From assembly GCF_001418085.1 (NCBI RefSeq), contig NZ_LIQH01000031.1:1-64000 (forward strand): a stretch of DNA of 64,000 bases, given 5' to 3'. A program made the position numbers and the translations under genes. The number at the start of each line of letters is the position of its first letter. Position 1 is the first letter of the stretch. The notes under the pieces were generated by a model, which worked only from the letters and a program-made list of their open reading frames with translations, searched no databases and had not been told where the DNA came from. This stretch comes from Lacinutrix algicola. GTDB lineage: Bacteria; Bacteroidota; Bacteroidia; Flavobacteriales; Flavobacteriaceae. Positions 45,061 to 53,992 of the stretch are shown piece by piece.

Positions 45061-45164
45061 TTTTATTCTTTTTTTTAATTTATATAAATTCTAAAACAGC
45101 AGCCTGTTTCTATTTTACTAATAACTTAAATTGTACGTCATTCTGAACTCATTTAAGGATCCCA

Positions 45165-48100
45165 TTATTTATAATTCTTCTTCTCTATCATATAATAAAC
45201 AAGTGGCACAACCAGTAAGGTTAATACGGTAGACACAATAGTTCCTCCCATTAACGAAATAGCTAACCCTTGAAAAATAGGATCAAATAAAATTACAAAT
45301 GCTCCAATAACAACTGTTCCTGCTGTTAATAAAATTGGAGTTGTACGTACTGCTCCCGCTTCAATACACGCTTGTTTTAGTGGTACACCTTCTGTAGTTC
45401 TTATATTAATAAAATCGATAAGTAATACCGAGTTCCTAACCATAATTCCGGCTAAAGCAATCATACCAATAAAAGAAGTCGCTGTAAAAAAGGCGCCCAT
45501 TATCCAGTGTCCTAAAATAATTCCAATTAACGATAATGGTATCGCAACCATCATTACAATTGGTGCCTTAAAATTTTGAAACCAACCAACAATTAAGATA
45601 TATATTAAGATGATGGCTCCTAAAAAAGCAATCCCTAAATCTCTAAATACCTCTAATGTGATTTGCCATTCGCCATCCCATTTTACAGTATAATTATCTT
45701 CAAAATCTGGCTGACCTAAATACATTTCGTTTAATTCGTAGCCTTTTGGTAACGGAACCTCTTTTAACTTTTCTTCCATTCCAAGAATAGCATACGCTGG
45801 ACTTTCTAAATCTCCAGCCATATCTGCCATAACATAAACCACACGTTTTTGGTTTTTACGATGTATACTTTTTGCTGATATAGTTTCGGTAATCGTTACT
45901 AAATCTGCAATAGGCACCATATTACCTTGTTTCGATTTTACCTTTAATTGTGAAATATCCGTAATTGTAGATTTCTCTTTTTCATCTAAAGCTAATACCA
46001 AACCAACTTGAGTCACCGCATCTTCGTCATACAAACTTGTGATGGATCTATTAGACAATGCCATATTCATGGTGTACGCTATTTGCTGTGGAGCAACACC
46101 ATACAACATGGCTTTTTCCTTATTTATATCAAATTGATACTCCGTTTGATCTGCTTCAACCATCCAATCAATATCTACAACATCAGCTGTATTTTTTAAG
46201 ATATTTTGAACGCCATTAGCGATTTTAATTTGTTCGTTATAATCAGGTCCGTATACTTCTGCAACAATGGTAGACATTACTGGAGGTCCTGGTGGCACTT
46301 CTACCAATTTAATATTGGCGTTATATTTTGCAGCAATTTTCTGAATATCTGGACGCATTAATTTTGCTATACCATGACTTTGAATATCACGTTCGTCTTT
46401 ATCAATTAAATTTACTTGGATGTCAGCCATATTAGATCCACCACGTAAATCGTAATGACGTACCAAACCGTTAAACGTAATTGGCGCAGATGTACCAACG
46501 TAATTTTGATAATTAACCACTTCTGGTCGTGTTGATAAGTATTGTGACACTTCTTGTGTTACAACGCCTGTACGTTCCAATGTTGTGCCTTCGGGCATAT
46601 CAATAACCACTTGAAATTCGTTCTTGTTATCAAAAGGTAACATTTTTACTGCCACAGATTTGGTAAAAAACAACACCATTGTAGCCATTAATACCATAAA
46701 AGTCAAACCTAAAAACAACCAACGTTTTCCTTTACTTTCTAATAAAGGACGTTCAAACTTGTTGTATACCTTGTAAATAAGCGTGTCTTCAACAGCTTTT
46801 TCAGGTGTCTCTTCTGCACCTTTTTTATCTTTTTCTCTTAAGAAAATATAACCCAAATAAGGTGTAATCGTTAAGGCTACAAATAAAGATAATATCATGG
46901 CAATAGATGCTCCAATTGGCATTGGTGCCATATATGGGCCCATTAACCCAGAGACAAACGCCATGGGTAAAACAGACGCGATAACCGTAAATGTTGCTAA
47001 AATGGTTGGATTACCAACTTCATTAATCGCATACAAAGCAGCCTCTTTAAAAGGTAAGCGCTTCATCTTAAAATGCCTGTGCATATTCTCTGCAATAATA
47101 ATGGAGTCATCCACCACAATTCCTGTTACAAAAACTAAAGCGAAAAGTGTAATTCGGTTTAGTGTGTAATCCATCATATAATAACTCAATAAGGTCAAAG
47201 CAAACGTAATTGGCACTGATAAAAACACGACCAATCCACCACGCCATCCCATTGCTAACATCACTACAAGTGTTACTGCAAATATAGATCCAATAAGGTG
47301 CCACAGTAATTCTGATACTTTATGCGACGCTGTTTCACCGTAATTTCTAGTAACCTCAACATGTACATCATCTGGAATTAATGTGCTACGTAAATGATCG
47401 ACTTTATCAATAATCACCTCAGAAATTTTCATCGCATCTGCTCCTTTGCGTTTAGCAACCGAAATTGTTACTGCAGGATATTCCGACTTATAATCCGCCG
47501 ATTTTACACTTCCTTTTCCGTAACCTAAACTCACATAATTTTGTGGTATTTCTGGTCCATCAATAATTGTAGCGACTTGTTTTAAATAAATCGGCTGATT
47601 TTGTTGCACACCAACCACCAAATTTTCAATATCTGTAACCGAAGCTAAGAATGCACCTGTATTTACTAAAAATTCAGTATCATTTTTATCAAAACTTCCA
47701 GCACTTAATTGGCTGTTATTTGCTTTAATCATTTCCGAAACTGACAAGAAATCCAATCCGCTTGCAGCCAATTTATCTTTATCTAAAACCACACGTAATT
47801 GACGGTCACGACCTCCAATTTTATGCGTAATCGCAACGTCGTTTATCTTCTTAATTTCGGCTTCCAATTCTTGAGCCATTTGGTTTAACTGGTAATCGTC
47901 ATAATTTTCACTCCACAACGTTAAACCCAACATTGGCACATCGTCAATCGCACGTGTTTTTACCAACGGAAACGTAACACCTGCAGGCATTTGATCCATG
48001 TGCTTATTAATTTCGTTGTATAATTTCACGAAAGAACGCTCAATATCCTCGCCAACATAAAACTGTACGATAACCATTCCTTGCTCTTTCATGGACGTAG

Positions 48101-48359
48101 AATACACATATTCTACACCTTTAATATTCGAAATTAATTGCTCTAAAGGCTTAATTACACGCGATTCCACTTCCGTAGGACTTGCTCCAGGATAACCCAC
48201 AAAAATGTCTGCCATAGGCACATCAATTTGCGGCTCTTCTTCACGCGGAATTAAAAATGAACTGTACACACCAATCACCATAAATACAATCATTAAAAGC
48301 ACTGTAAGCTTAGACTGCATAAAGACTTTGGCAATTTTACCTGCGATTCCTTCTTTCAT
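45165..48359 (-). CDS. RND-type efflux pump, inner-membrane transporter
   Basis: 1064 residues with the AcrB/CusA layout. TM1 is near residues 15-33. The first periplasmic porter region follows (PLEQLISNIKGVEYVYS), then the central TM block with VVFLSVPITFALTLLSYY and FALVFVTGIVVDDSIIIAEN (the conserved Asp pair of the proton relay). A second periplasmic region and the last TM block (GIMVRNSVLLIDFI) complete it. It should form the trimeric, proton-driven core of a tripartite exporter with the adaptor and the TolC-like protein encoded just upstream in the same operon. The substrate cannot be read from sequence. Length is normal. Confidence 0.93.
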   Translation of the reverse strand: MKEGIAGKIAKVFMQSKLTVLLMIVFMVIGVYSSFLIPREEEPQIDVPMADIFVGYPGASPTEVESRVIKPLEQLISNIKGVEYVYSTSMKEQGMVIVQFYVGEDIERSFVKLYNEINKHMDQMPAGVTFPLVKTRAIDDVPMLGLTLWSENYDDYQLNQMAQELEAEIKKINDVAITHKIGGRDRQLRVVLDKDKLAASGLDFLSVSEMIKANNSQLSAGSFDKNDTEFLVNTGAFLASVTDIENLVVGVQQNQPIYLKQVATIIDGPEIPQNYVSLGYGKGSVKSADYKSEYPAVTISVAKRKGADAMKISEVIIDKVDHLRSTLIPDDVHVEVTRNYGETASHKVSELLWHLIGSIFAVTLVVMLAMGWRGGLVVFLSVPITFALTLLSYYMMDYTLNRITLFALVFVTGIVVDDSIIIAENMHRHFKMKRLPFKEAALYAINEVGNPTILATFTVIASVLPMAFVSGLMGPYMAPMPIGASIAMILSLFVALTITPYLGYIFLREKDKKGAEETPEKAVEDTLIYKVYNKFERPLLESKGKRWLFLGLTFMVLMATMVLFFTKSVAVKMLPFDNKNEFQVVIDMPEGTTLERTGVVTQEVSQYLSTRPEVVNYQNYVGTSAPITFNGLVRHYDLRGGSNMADIQVNLIDKDERDIQSHGIAKLMRPDIQKIAAKYNANIKLVEVPPGPPVMSTIVAEVYGPDYNEQIKIANGVQNILKNTADVVDIDWMVEADQTEYQFDINKEKAMLYGVAPQQIAYTMNMALSNRSITSLYDEDAVTQVGLVLALDEKEKSTITDISQLKVKSKQGNMVPIADLVTITETISAKSIHRKNQKRVVYVMADMAGDLESPAYAILGMEEKLKEVPLPKGYELNEMYLGQPDFEDNYTVKWDGEWQITLEVFRDLGIAFLGAIILIYILIVGWFQNFKAPIVMMVAIPLSLIGIILGHWIMGAFFTATSFIGMIALAGIMVRNSVLLIDFINIRTTEGVPLKQACIEAGAVRTTPILLTAGTVVIGAFVILFDPIFQGLAISLMGGTIVSTVLTLLVVPLVYYMIEKKNYK

Positions 48360-48403
48360 TTTATTTTATATTTTGGGCGTTTTAACAGGCTATCCTTTAC
48401 AAT

Positions 48404-48434
48404 CTTTTTTTGCCATATATGGCAGCAAAAAAAG
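48404..48434. repeat. Palindromic hairpin inside the RND operon
   Basis: TGCCATATATGGCA (48411-48424) is a perfect palindrome. T-rich and A-rich flanks extend the stem by about 7 bp with a 2-nt GC bulge. It sits in the 109-bp gap between adaptor and pump genes and may tune the expression of the pump relative to the adaptor. Confidence 0.5.
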
Positions 48435-48468
48435 GATTTTCACTTCTATCCTTAACGCAACTTATTAG

Positions 48469-49545
48469 TTATTGAATTATAATTTTTGCTCCATTAAACA
48501 GTTTGCCTTCAGCTGAAACAATGTATGCTTCGTCTGCATTTAAACCAGATAAAACTTCAACTTGATTTCCAAAAGTTCTACCTAAACGCAACCAACGTAA
48601 TAATGCTGTATTACTTTGACTTACTGTATATACTCCAGATAATTGTCCGTTTGTTACAATGGCATTAGTTGGTATTAAAACCATAGATGACGTTGCTTTT
48701 CTTTCTACAGGAAATTGAACTGTTGTAAACATGCCTGATAAAATATTAGCATCTGTTTTATCTAAATCTATTTTTACTAAATATTGTCCACCAGTATTTT
48801 TAGCAGAAGTGCTCACTTCTTTTACTTTTCCTTTTAAGGTTTTATTAATGGATTTAACTAATACATCAACAGTAGATCCTTTTTTTATAGCAGAAATTTC
48901 AGTTTCAGGAACCATTGCCATCACTTCAAAATCCCCAGGTGTTTCAATACTTATTAATGGTACACCAGGATTAGCCATATTACCAGCTTCAACATTTTTA
49001 CTAGTTACTGTTCCACTAAAAGGTGCAGTAATATTACTGTAAGCAAACTGTGCGTTAATTTCATTTTTCATTTGATTAGCTGCTTCAACTCTAGCTTTTG
49101 CCATTTCAAAATTTGCAGTCATATCATCCATTTCTTTTTGAGATGCACTATTGTCTGCAAATAAGTTTTTAAAACGATTATAATCTTTTTGAGCATTGTT
49201 ATAAGCAACTGTTGCTTCTGTTATTCCAGCATTAACCTGAGCTCTTTTAGCTTGTAAATCACTATTATTAATAGAGATTAATAATTGGCCTTTACGCACT
49301 TTATCTCCAACATTTACATGTACTTTATTAACGTAACCCATCATTCTAGTACTTAAATCTGCACTATTTGTGGCTTGTATTTTTCCGCTTACAGATAAAA
49401 AAGGACTGTTACCATTTGCTACTACTTGACTAGTTTTTACACTAATTGCTGGCGAATTATCTACAACTGGTTTTTTGTCTTCGCTACCACAACTCGCTAC
49501 TAATAGCGTTACAAAGAGTGTTAGTATTGTATATATGTTTTTCAT
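48469..49545 (-). CDS. RND efflux periplasmic adaptor (HlyD/AcrA family) lipoprotein
   Basis: 358 residues. The N-terminus LFVTLLVASC-GS carries a lipobox with lipidated Cys. A biotinyl-lipoyl half motif (VNKVHVNVGDKVRKGQLLISI), an alpha-hairpin of about 80 residues (ATVAYNNAQKDYNRFKNLF and following), the second lipoyl half (SNITAPFSGTVTSKNVEAG) and a beta-barrel follow. The order matches membrane fusion proteins. The protein links the RND pump to the TolC-like channel encoded 8 bp upstream. Confidence 0.93.
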   Translation of the reverse strand: MKNIYTILTLFVTLLVASCGSEDKKPVVDNSPAISVKTSQVVANGNSPFLSVSGKIQATNSADLSTRMMGYVNKVHVNVGDKVRKGQLLISINNSDLQAKRAQVNAGITEATVAYNNAQKDYNRFKNLFADNSASQKEMDDMTANFEMAKARVEAANQMKNEINAQFAYSNITAPFSGTVTSKNVEAGNMANPGVPLISIETPGDFEVMAMVPETEISAIKKGSTVDVLVKSINKTLKGKVKEVSTSAKNTGGQYLVKIDLDKTDANILSGMFTTVQFPVERKATSSMVLIPTNAIVTNGQLSGVYTVSQSNTALLRWLRLGRTFGNQVEVLSGLNADEAYIVSAEGKLFNGAKIIIQ

Positions 49546-49553
49546 CTTAATAA

Positions 49554-50861
49554 TTATTCTTTAGTTAAAAATTGTAAATATGCTTGTGTGTAATTGTATT
49601 CGAAAATAGTTTGGTAATATTCCAATTGCTTTTTTGCATATTGCGTTTCTGCAATTAATAAATCAGACGTTTTTTCTAAACCTTCTTTAAATCTATTGGT
49701 TCTAATTCTTAAAGATTCTTCAGATTGTTGTAATGCTAGAGTTGTTAATTTTAACTTATTATCAGCATCTAAAAAGGCACGTTTTGCTTTGTTTAATTCT
49801 AAATTACTTTGCGAAACATATTGTTTGTATTCTAGCTTTGATTTTTCAAATTCGGCCTTACTCTTTTGTGCTTTTCCAAAACGTTTAGAGCCTTGAAATA
49901 AATCCCAACTTAACTGCGCTCCAAATAAGTATCCATTGGCATCACCTTGAAAAATTTGATCATCATACAACTCGTAACTTCCAAACGCATTTAAACGAGG
50001 TAAAAAAGCCATTTTATCTGCTTTATTCATCGCTTCATAAGCGTTTGATGCTAATTGCATGGCTTTAATGTCAGAACGATTTTCTGAAATCTTTTTATCT
50101 TCTATAGTAAAAGTTGCAATGGTTAATTCATCCGTTGGAGTGTAAACAACATAGTTGTCATCATTCATTAAAAAAGATAAATAATTAGAAGCATTTTGTA
50201 CATTACTTTTTGCTGTTTGCAATTGATTTTGAACTTCAGTTACTCGTACTTCAACATTCAATACATCTGCACGTTGCAAATAGCCTTGTTTAAAACTGTT
50301 GTCTGCTAATTTTTTGTTAGCATTTGCAGCTTCCAACGCTTTTTCTAAAACATTAACCGCTTTATAGGCTAACTGTAATTGCATGTAAGCTTTATCTACT
50401 TCAAACACTAAGTAATCTTGTGTGCGCTTTGTATTTAAAGACATAGCTTCCATTTTAGATTTGGCAGCTTTACGTTGATAAATACCATCTAAATTAAATA
50501 ATGGTTGCTGAATTTCAAATTTTGTAGCATAGTTTTCAATCTGAGAAGGATTGTTTAATAAAGATGGATTAAAATCGTTTTGCGTTAAAATTTCCTGATT
50601 TAATTTAGAGCCAAAAGCCATTAATGGATTTGTGGTTGCTATTGCAGTATGACTTGCTGTAATGTTAGGTAAAAACACAGCATTTGTTTGTCTGTAATCT
50701 GCTTTTGCAACATTAAAATCTTGTTCAGAAATTTTAATGCTTGTGTTGTTCTCAGATACTTTTAACAAAACATCAGGTTTTGAAATAGGTACGACTTCTT
50801 GTGCTTTAACAGAGAGACTGAAAACAAAAAGTAATACTGGTATATAAATATATTTTTTCAT
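49554..50861 (-). CDS. TolC family outer-membrane efflux protein
   Basis: 435 residues. A signal peptide (IYIPVLLFVFSLSVKA) is followed by two outer-membrane-efflux-protein repeats of long helices rich in Ala, Gln and Asn (for example KAYMQLQLAYKAVNVLEKAL; QSNLELNKAKRAFLDADNKL). It is the first gene of the operon and supplies the outer-membrane channel. Its promoter has a -7 box and a strong palindromic operator. The same operator type stands before the sulfide:quinone-type oxidoreductase, cytochrome bd and TetR genes. Confidence 0.92.
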   Translation of the reverse strand: MKKYIYIPVLLFVFSLSVKAQEVVPISKPDVLLKVSENNTSIKISEQDFNVAKADYRQTNAVFLPNITASHTAIATTNPLMAFGSKLNQEILTQNDFNPSLLNNPSQIENYATKFEIQQPLFNLDGIYQRKAAKSKMEAMSLNTKRTQDYLVFEVDKAYMQLQLAYKAVNVLEKALEAANANKKLADNSFKQGYLQRADVLNVEVRVTEVQNQLQTAKSNVQNASNYLSFLMNDDNYVVYTPTDELTIATFTIEDKKISENRSDIKAMQLASNAYEAMNKADKMAFLPRLNAFGSYELYDDQIFQGDANGYLFGAQLSWDLFQGSKRFGKAQKSKAEFEKSKLEYKQYVSQSNLELNKAKRAFLDADNKLKLTTLALQQSEESLRIRTNRFKEGLEKTSDLLIAETQYAKKQLEYYQTIFEYNYTQAYLQFLTKE

Positions 50862-50880
50862 TAATTATTAATTTACAGGA

Positions 50881-50927
50881 CAAAAGTAGTTCAAGAATTT
50901 ACTTTAGTAAGTAACATAGGTTACTTA
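50881..50927 (-). promoter_or_regulatory. Promoter and CRP/FNR-like site of the RND efflux operon
   Basis: On the minus strand TACTTTTG (50881-50888) is a perfect -7 box. Upstream, TAAGTAAC-ATAG-GTTACTTA (50908-50927) is a perfect palindrome with 8-bp arms. The centre-to-centre distance is 33 bp, which puts the site near -41, the class II activator position. Confidence 0.75.
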
Positions 50928-51122
50928 GGAAAAGCAATATGAATTAAGACATTATTTATAGCTCTAAATTTAGAATAAACATAATGTATATATACTGATA
51001 AATATCATACAGAATATTGATTATTAAGTTATTGAGGTGTAAATCGGTAATAAGTGCTTTTTTTAAGGAAGCAAAAAGTTACTATAAAAACAAAGTGTCG
51101 TTATAAATATATTGGTATAGCG

Positions 51123-51130
51123 TACTTTTG
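51123..51130 (+). promoter_or_regulatory. -7 element of the DUF457 gene
   Basis: TACTTTTG ends only 8 bp before the ATG at 51139. If the usual 5-7 bp spacing to the start site holds, the mRNA would be leaderless or nearly so. Confidence 0.5.
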
Positions 51131-51138
51131 CATATTAT

Positions 51139-52137
51139 ATGGATTCATTAACACAAATAGTATTAGGAGCAGCTGTTGGAGAAGTTGTTTTAGGTAAAAA
51201 AGTCGGAAATAAAGCGATGCTTTATGGAGCTATTGCTGGAACTATTCCAGATTTAGATGTGTTTGCGTCTTACTTTACAGATACTGTTTCTGCACTTGCT
51301 ATACATCGTGGCTTTACACATTCTATTGTGTTTTCTGTACTATTTGCTCCCATTTTTGGATGGATTGTATCGCGTTATGAGAGGTATAAAAACTTTAAAA
51401 GTTGGTCTTGGTTATTCTTTTGGTCGTTTGTGACACATCCTATTTTAGATGCACATACAACTTGGGGAACGCAATTGTTTTGGCCTTTTGATTTACGATT
51501 AGCTTTTAAAAACATATTTGTAATTGATCCATTATACACTGTCCCTTTTTTGGTGTTTTTAATTTTAGCTATGCGACAAAAACGCACTACTGTAAAACGA
51601 CGTTTTTATAATAAAATGGGATTAATAATTAGCACCTCTTATTTGGTATTAACCTTAGTTTTAAAATGGATTACCTATGCTCAATTTGAATCTGCTTTAT
51701 CAACACAAAAGATAACGTATTTAGATATTGATACTAGACCTTCTCCTTTAAATACAATACTTTGGAGTGCAAACGTGCAAACAGAAGATGCTTATTTACT
51801 TGGAAATTATTCTTTTTTTGATAGCCAACCAATCACTTTTGAAAGCTATCCAAAAAACCATAAATTATTAGGAAATCTTATTGAAGACGAAAGTGTAAAA
51901 CACATGATTACTATTACTGAAGGTTGGTATACAATAAATAAAAAGGATGATACGCTTTATTTTAATGATTTACGATTTGGTCTTTTAAGTTTAACACCAA
52001 AATCTGAAAATTTTGTTTTTAAATATAGATTAGATGTTACTGCTTCTGGTAAAGTTATATTTACTGAAGTGCCTAAAGATAGTCGTGATGGTAAAAATCT
52101 ATTAAATGAATTGTGGCAACGAGTAAAAGGTAATTAA
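51139..52137 (+). CDS. DUF457 / YdjM-like membrane-bound metal-dependent hydrolase
   Basis: 332 residues beginning MDSLTQIVLGAAVGEVVLG, the classic start of the YdjM/LexA-regulated membrane hydrolase family. Conserved polar residues lie in GTIPDLDVFAS, HRGFTHSIVFS and THPILDAHTTWG, where the His/Asp set is thought to bind metal. Four to five hydrophobic segments fill the N-terminal 185 residues. The last 140 residues form a soluble domain. The physiological substrate is not known. It is transcribed divergently from the RND operon. Confidence 0.9.
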   Translation: MDSLTQIVLGAAVGEVVLGKKVGNKAMLYGAIAGTIPDLDVFASYFTDTVSALAIHRGFTHSIVFSVLFAPIFGWIVSRYERYKNFKSWSWLFFWSFVTHPILDAHTTWGTQLFWPFDLRLAFKNIFVIDPLYTVPFLVFLILAMRQKRTTVKRRFYNKMGLIISTSYLVLTLVLKWITYAQFESALSTQKITYLDIDTRPSPLNTILWSANVQTEDAYLLGNYSFFDSQPITFESYPKNHKLLGNLIEDESVKHMITITEGWYTINKKDDTLYFNDLRFGLLSLTPKSENFVFKYRLDVTASGKVIFTEVPKDSRDGKNLLNELWQRVKGN

Positions 52138-52154
52138 TAAATTTCATTCAAAAT

Positions 52155-52190
52155 AAAAAGACATTTATAATTGTTTACAAATGCCTTTTT
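52155..52190 (+). terminator. Terminator after the DUF457 gene
   Basis: AAAAAG-A-CATTT-A-TAA pairs with TTA-C-AAATG-C-CTTTTT (two mismatches). The stem ends in T5, 17 bp after the stop. Confidence 0.65.
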
Positions 52191-52217
52191 ATTAACCAAC
52201 CAAAACTGACAACCATA

Positions 52218-52355
52218 TCAGTTTACTTTTCTAGTGCCTCCATGTCCTCCAGCTACAACAACCATTATTTTTATGCTTAAATAAATGAATTTGAAAAACT
52301 GAATGATAGGATTCATCATTTTAAATCTTTGATATTTTGATATTCTCTGTGTCAT
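52218..52355 (-). CDS. Small conserved-looking membrane-associated protein, 45 residues
   Basis: ATG (52353-52355) to TGA on the minus strand. The product has a basic N-terminus (MTQRISKYQRFKMMNP), one hydrophobic stretch (FFKFIYLSIKIMVVV) and a C-terminal AGGHGGTRKVN. The GGHGGTR ending recurs in short flavobacterial proteins as I recall them, so I consider it a real gene. Its function is unknown. It lies 26 bp after the sulfide:quinone-type oxidoreductase gene and may share its transcript. Confidence 0.5.
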   Translation of the reverse strand: MTQRISKYQRFKMMNPIIQFFKFIYLSIKIMVVVAGGHGGTRKVN

Positions 52356-52381
52356 TATATATTATTTTAAGTACTTAATTT

Positions 52382-53839
52382 CTACTCAGGAATCAACCAC
52401 CAAAAAGGTCGCATTTTTGCTTTATAGATAAAGGCATAATGCAATGCTAATTTTAACCAATGACCGGCTAAACCTATTTGTCCGAAGGTTTTTCCTAATT
52501 GTCGCCCTTGAGTTTTTGGATATTTCTCATAATCTGGAACAATTGGATACGTTGTAATGCTTACTCCGCTTCCAGATAGCATCCCGTAACCAGCAGAAGC
52601 AATACATGCTGCTCCCATATTTCCCATAGAGCCTTTATGATTTAAAGATTCTTTTCCACTTTTTATAGAATCTATAATATTATCAGCAACCAATTTTGCG
52701 GTAATACCTGATGGCATTCCTGTACGCGGTGGCGCTGGAGCAATTACCGTCCCGTTTTTACTCGTTCTTGGCTTAGAAATGGCATGTGGTGGTGCAAAGG
52801 CTATTCCTGGAGCAAAAATATTTTTATAACTCGGATTTTGATACGTTTCTGGCCAATCTTTTACGGACCATTGTTCATATGGTTTTGGAGTGTAATCGGC
52901 ATCTACAATCATAAAACCTTTGAAGAGCTTTTCTGTGATATCGTTTTCATTTTTATCATAGGCTTTAAAACCATGACCAGAAAATGAAGGAATTAACATT
53001 GCAAAATCATAAGTTTCTACTTTATATTCGCCTTCTAAATTTTCGTAATGAGCTATACCGTCTTCAATTTTGTTTACGCCAGCTCCAAGGATCCATTTGA
53101 TGTCTCTGTCTTCAAAAACCATTTCGACCATTTCATGAGATTTCATGGTCATACTACCATAACTTAATAACATACCATCCATCCCAAAATCTCCTAGTTG
53201 GTATTCGTTAGAAATCCAAGTGACTTCTGCCATATCACGCACGTTATGCTTGCGTAATTCTTGCTCAACATTTAAAATATATTCAAAAGCAGCACCTTGA
53301 CAAGTCGATTTTGCATGACCTGTACCGATTAGAATTTTAGCTTTTTTACCCGCTTTCATTTCTTGGATTAATGCCTTCAAACCTACCCATGCATGATCTG
53401 CATGAGAGAATGTACACACTGAATACGCTTTGTTTTTACCTGGCAATAAACCCTCTGTAGCTTCAAAGTTTAATTTTGGACCTGTAGCATTAATTAAATA
53501 ATCGTAGGTTATCTTTTCTTGCGTTCCTTTATTATCTCCGTGAACATATTCTGATAAAACATAAGGTTTTTCTTCTGTTTTATCTCCTTCAGGGAAAAAA
53601 GAAATCGCTTTGGCCTGTTTATATCCAATACCTTTCTTTTTATACAAAGGTGCTAATGGAAAGTAAATTTTTTCTGATTTCATTTTACCAATTCCAACCC
53701 AAATATTTGAAGGGACCCATTGGTAATTACTGTTAGGAGATACTACAATTACTTCATGATTTTTTGGCAGTTTTCTACGTAAATGAGTTGCTGCAACATG
53801 ACCAGAAATACCTGCTCCTAAAATGACAATTTTAGACAT
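52382..53839 (-). CDS. Sulfide:quinone-oxidoreductase-like FAD flavoprotein
   Basis: 485 residues of the two-dinucleotide-binding-domain fold. FAD motif VILGAGISGHVAATHL (about 4-19), then VSPNSNYQWVPSNIWVGIG, NATGPKLNFEATEG, a second Rossmann stretch and GTVIAPAPPRTGMPSG with VADNIIDSI near the end. Cys residues are present at the places used by SQR (VCTFSHADH and TCQGAAFEY). The protein belongs to the SQR/flavocytochrome-c sulfide dehydrogenase family, which passes electrons from sulfide to the quinone pool at the inner membrane. The substrate is inferred, since NDH-2-like enzymes share the fold. Its promoter carries the same 5-N4-5 palindrome as cydA. Confidence 0.82.
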   Translation of the reverse strand: MSKIVILGAGISGHVAATHLRRKLPKNHEVIVVSPNSNYQWVPSNIWVGIGKMKSEKIYFPLAPLYKKKGIGYKQAKAISFFPEGDKTEEKPYVLSEYVHGDNKGTQEKITYDYLINATGPKLNFEATEGLLPGKNKAYSVCTFSHADHAWVGLKALIQEMKAGKKAKILIGTGHAKSTCQGAAFEYILNVEQELRKHNVRDMAEVTWISNEYQLGDFGMDGMLLSYGSMTMKSHEMVEMVFEDRDIKWILGAGVNKIEDGIAHYENLEGEYKVETYDFAMLIPSFSGHGFKAYDKNENDITEKLFKGFMIVDADYTPKPYEQWSVKDWPETYQNPSYKNIFAPGIAFAPPHAISKPRTSKNGTVIAPAPPRTGMPSGITAKLVADNIIDSIKSGKESLNHKGSMGNMGAACIASAGYGMLSGSGVSITTYPIVPDYEKYPKTQGRQLGKTFGQIGLAGHWLKLALHYAFIYKAKMRPFWWLIPE

Positions 53840-53939
53840 TTTATATGGTTTTAGAATGTGAGTTTAGTTTAAAATTAAAGCTATGAAGTAGAATCTATCA
53901 GTTTGAATATCTGACAAATAGAACACCTTAATAATAGTA

Positions 53940-53983
53940 CAAAGATTGAGTAATTATAGGTACTACACAGTAACTTTTGTTAC
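53940..53983 (-). promoter_or_regulatory. Promoter and CRP/FNR-like site of the sulfide:quinone-type oxidoreductase gene
   Basis: GTAAC-TTTT-GTTAC (53970-53983) is a perfect 5-N4-5 palindrome. AATCTTTG (53940-53947, minus strand, 7 of 8 matches to TAnnTTTG) lies exactly 33 bp away centre to centre, the same spacing as at three other promoters here. Confidence 0.6.
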
Positions 53984-53992
53984 ACAAGTCTC

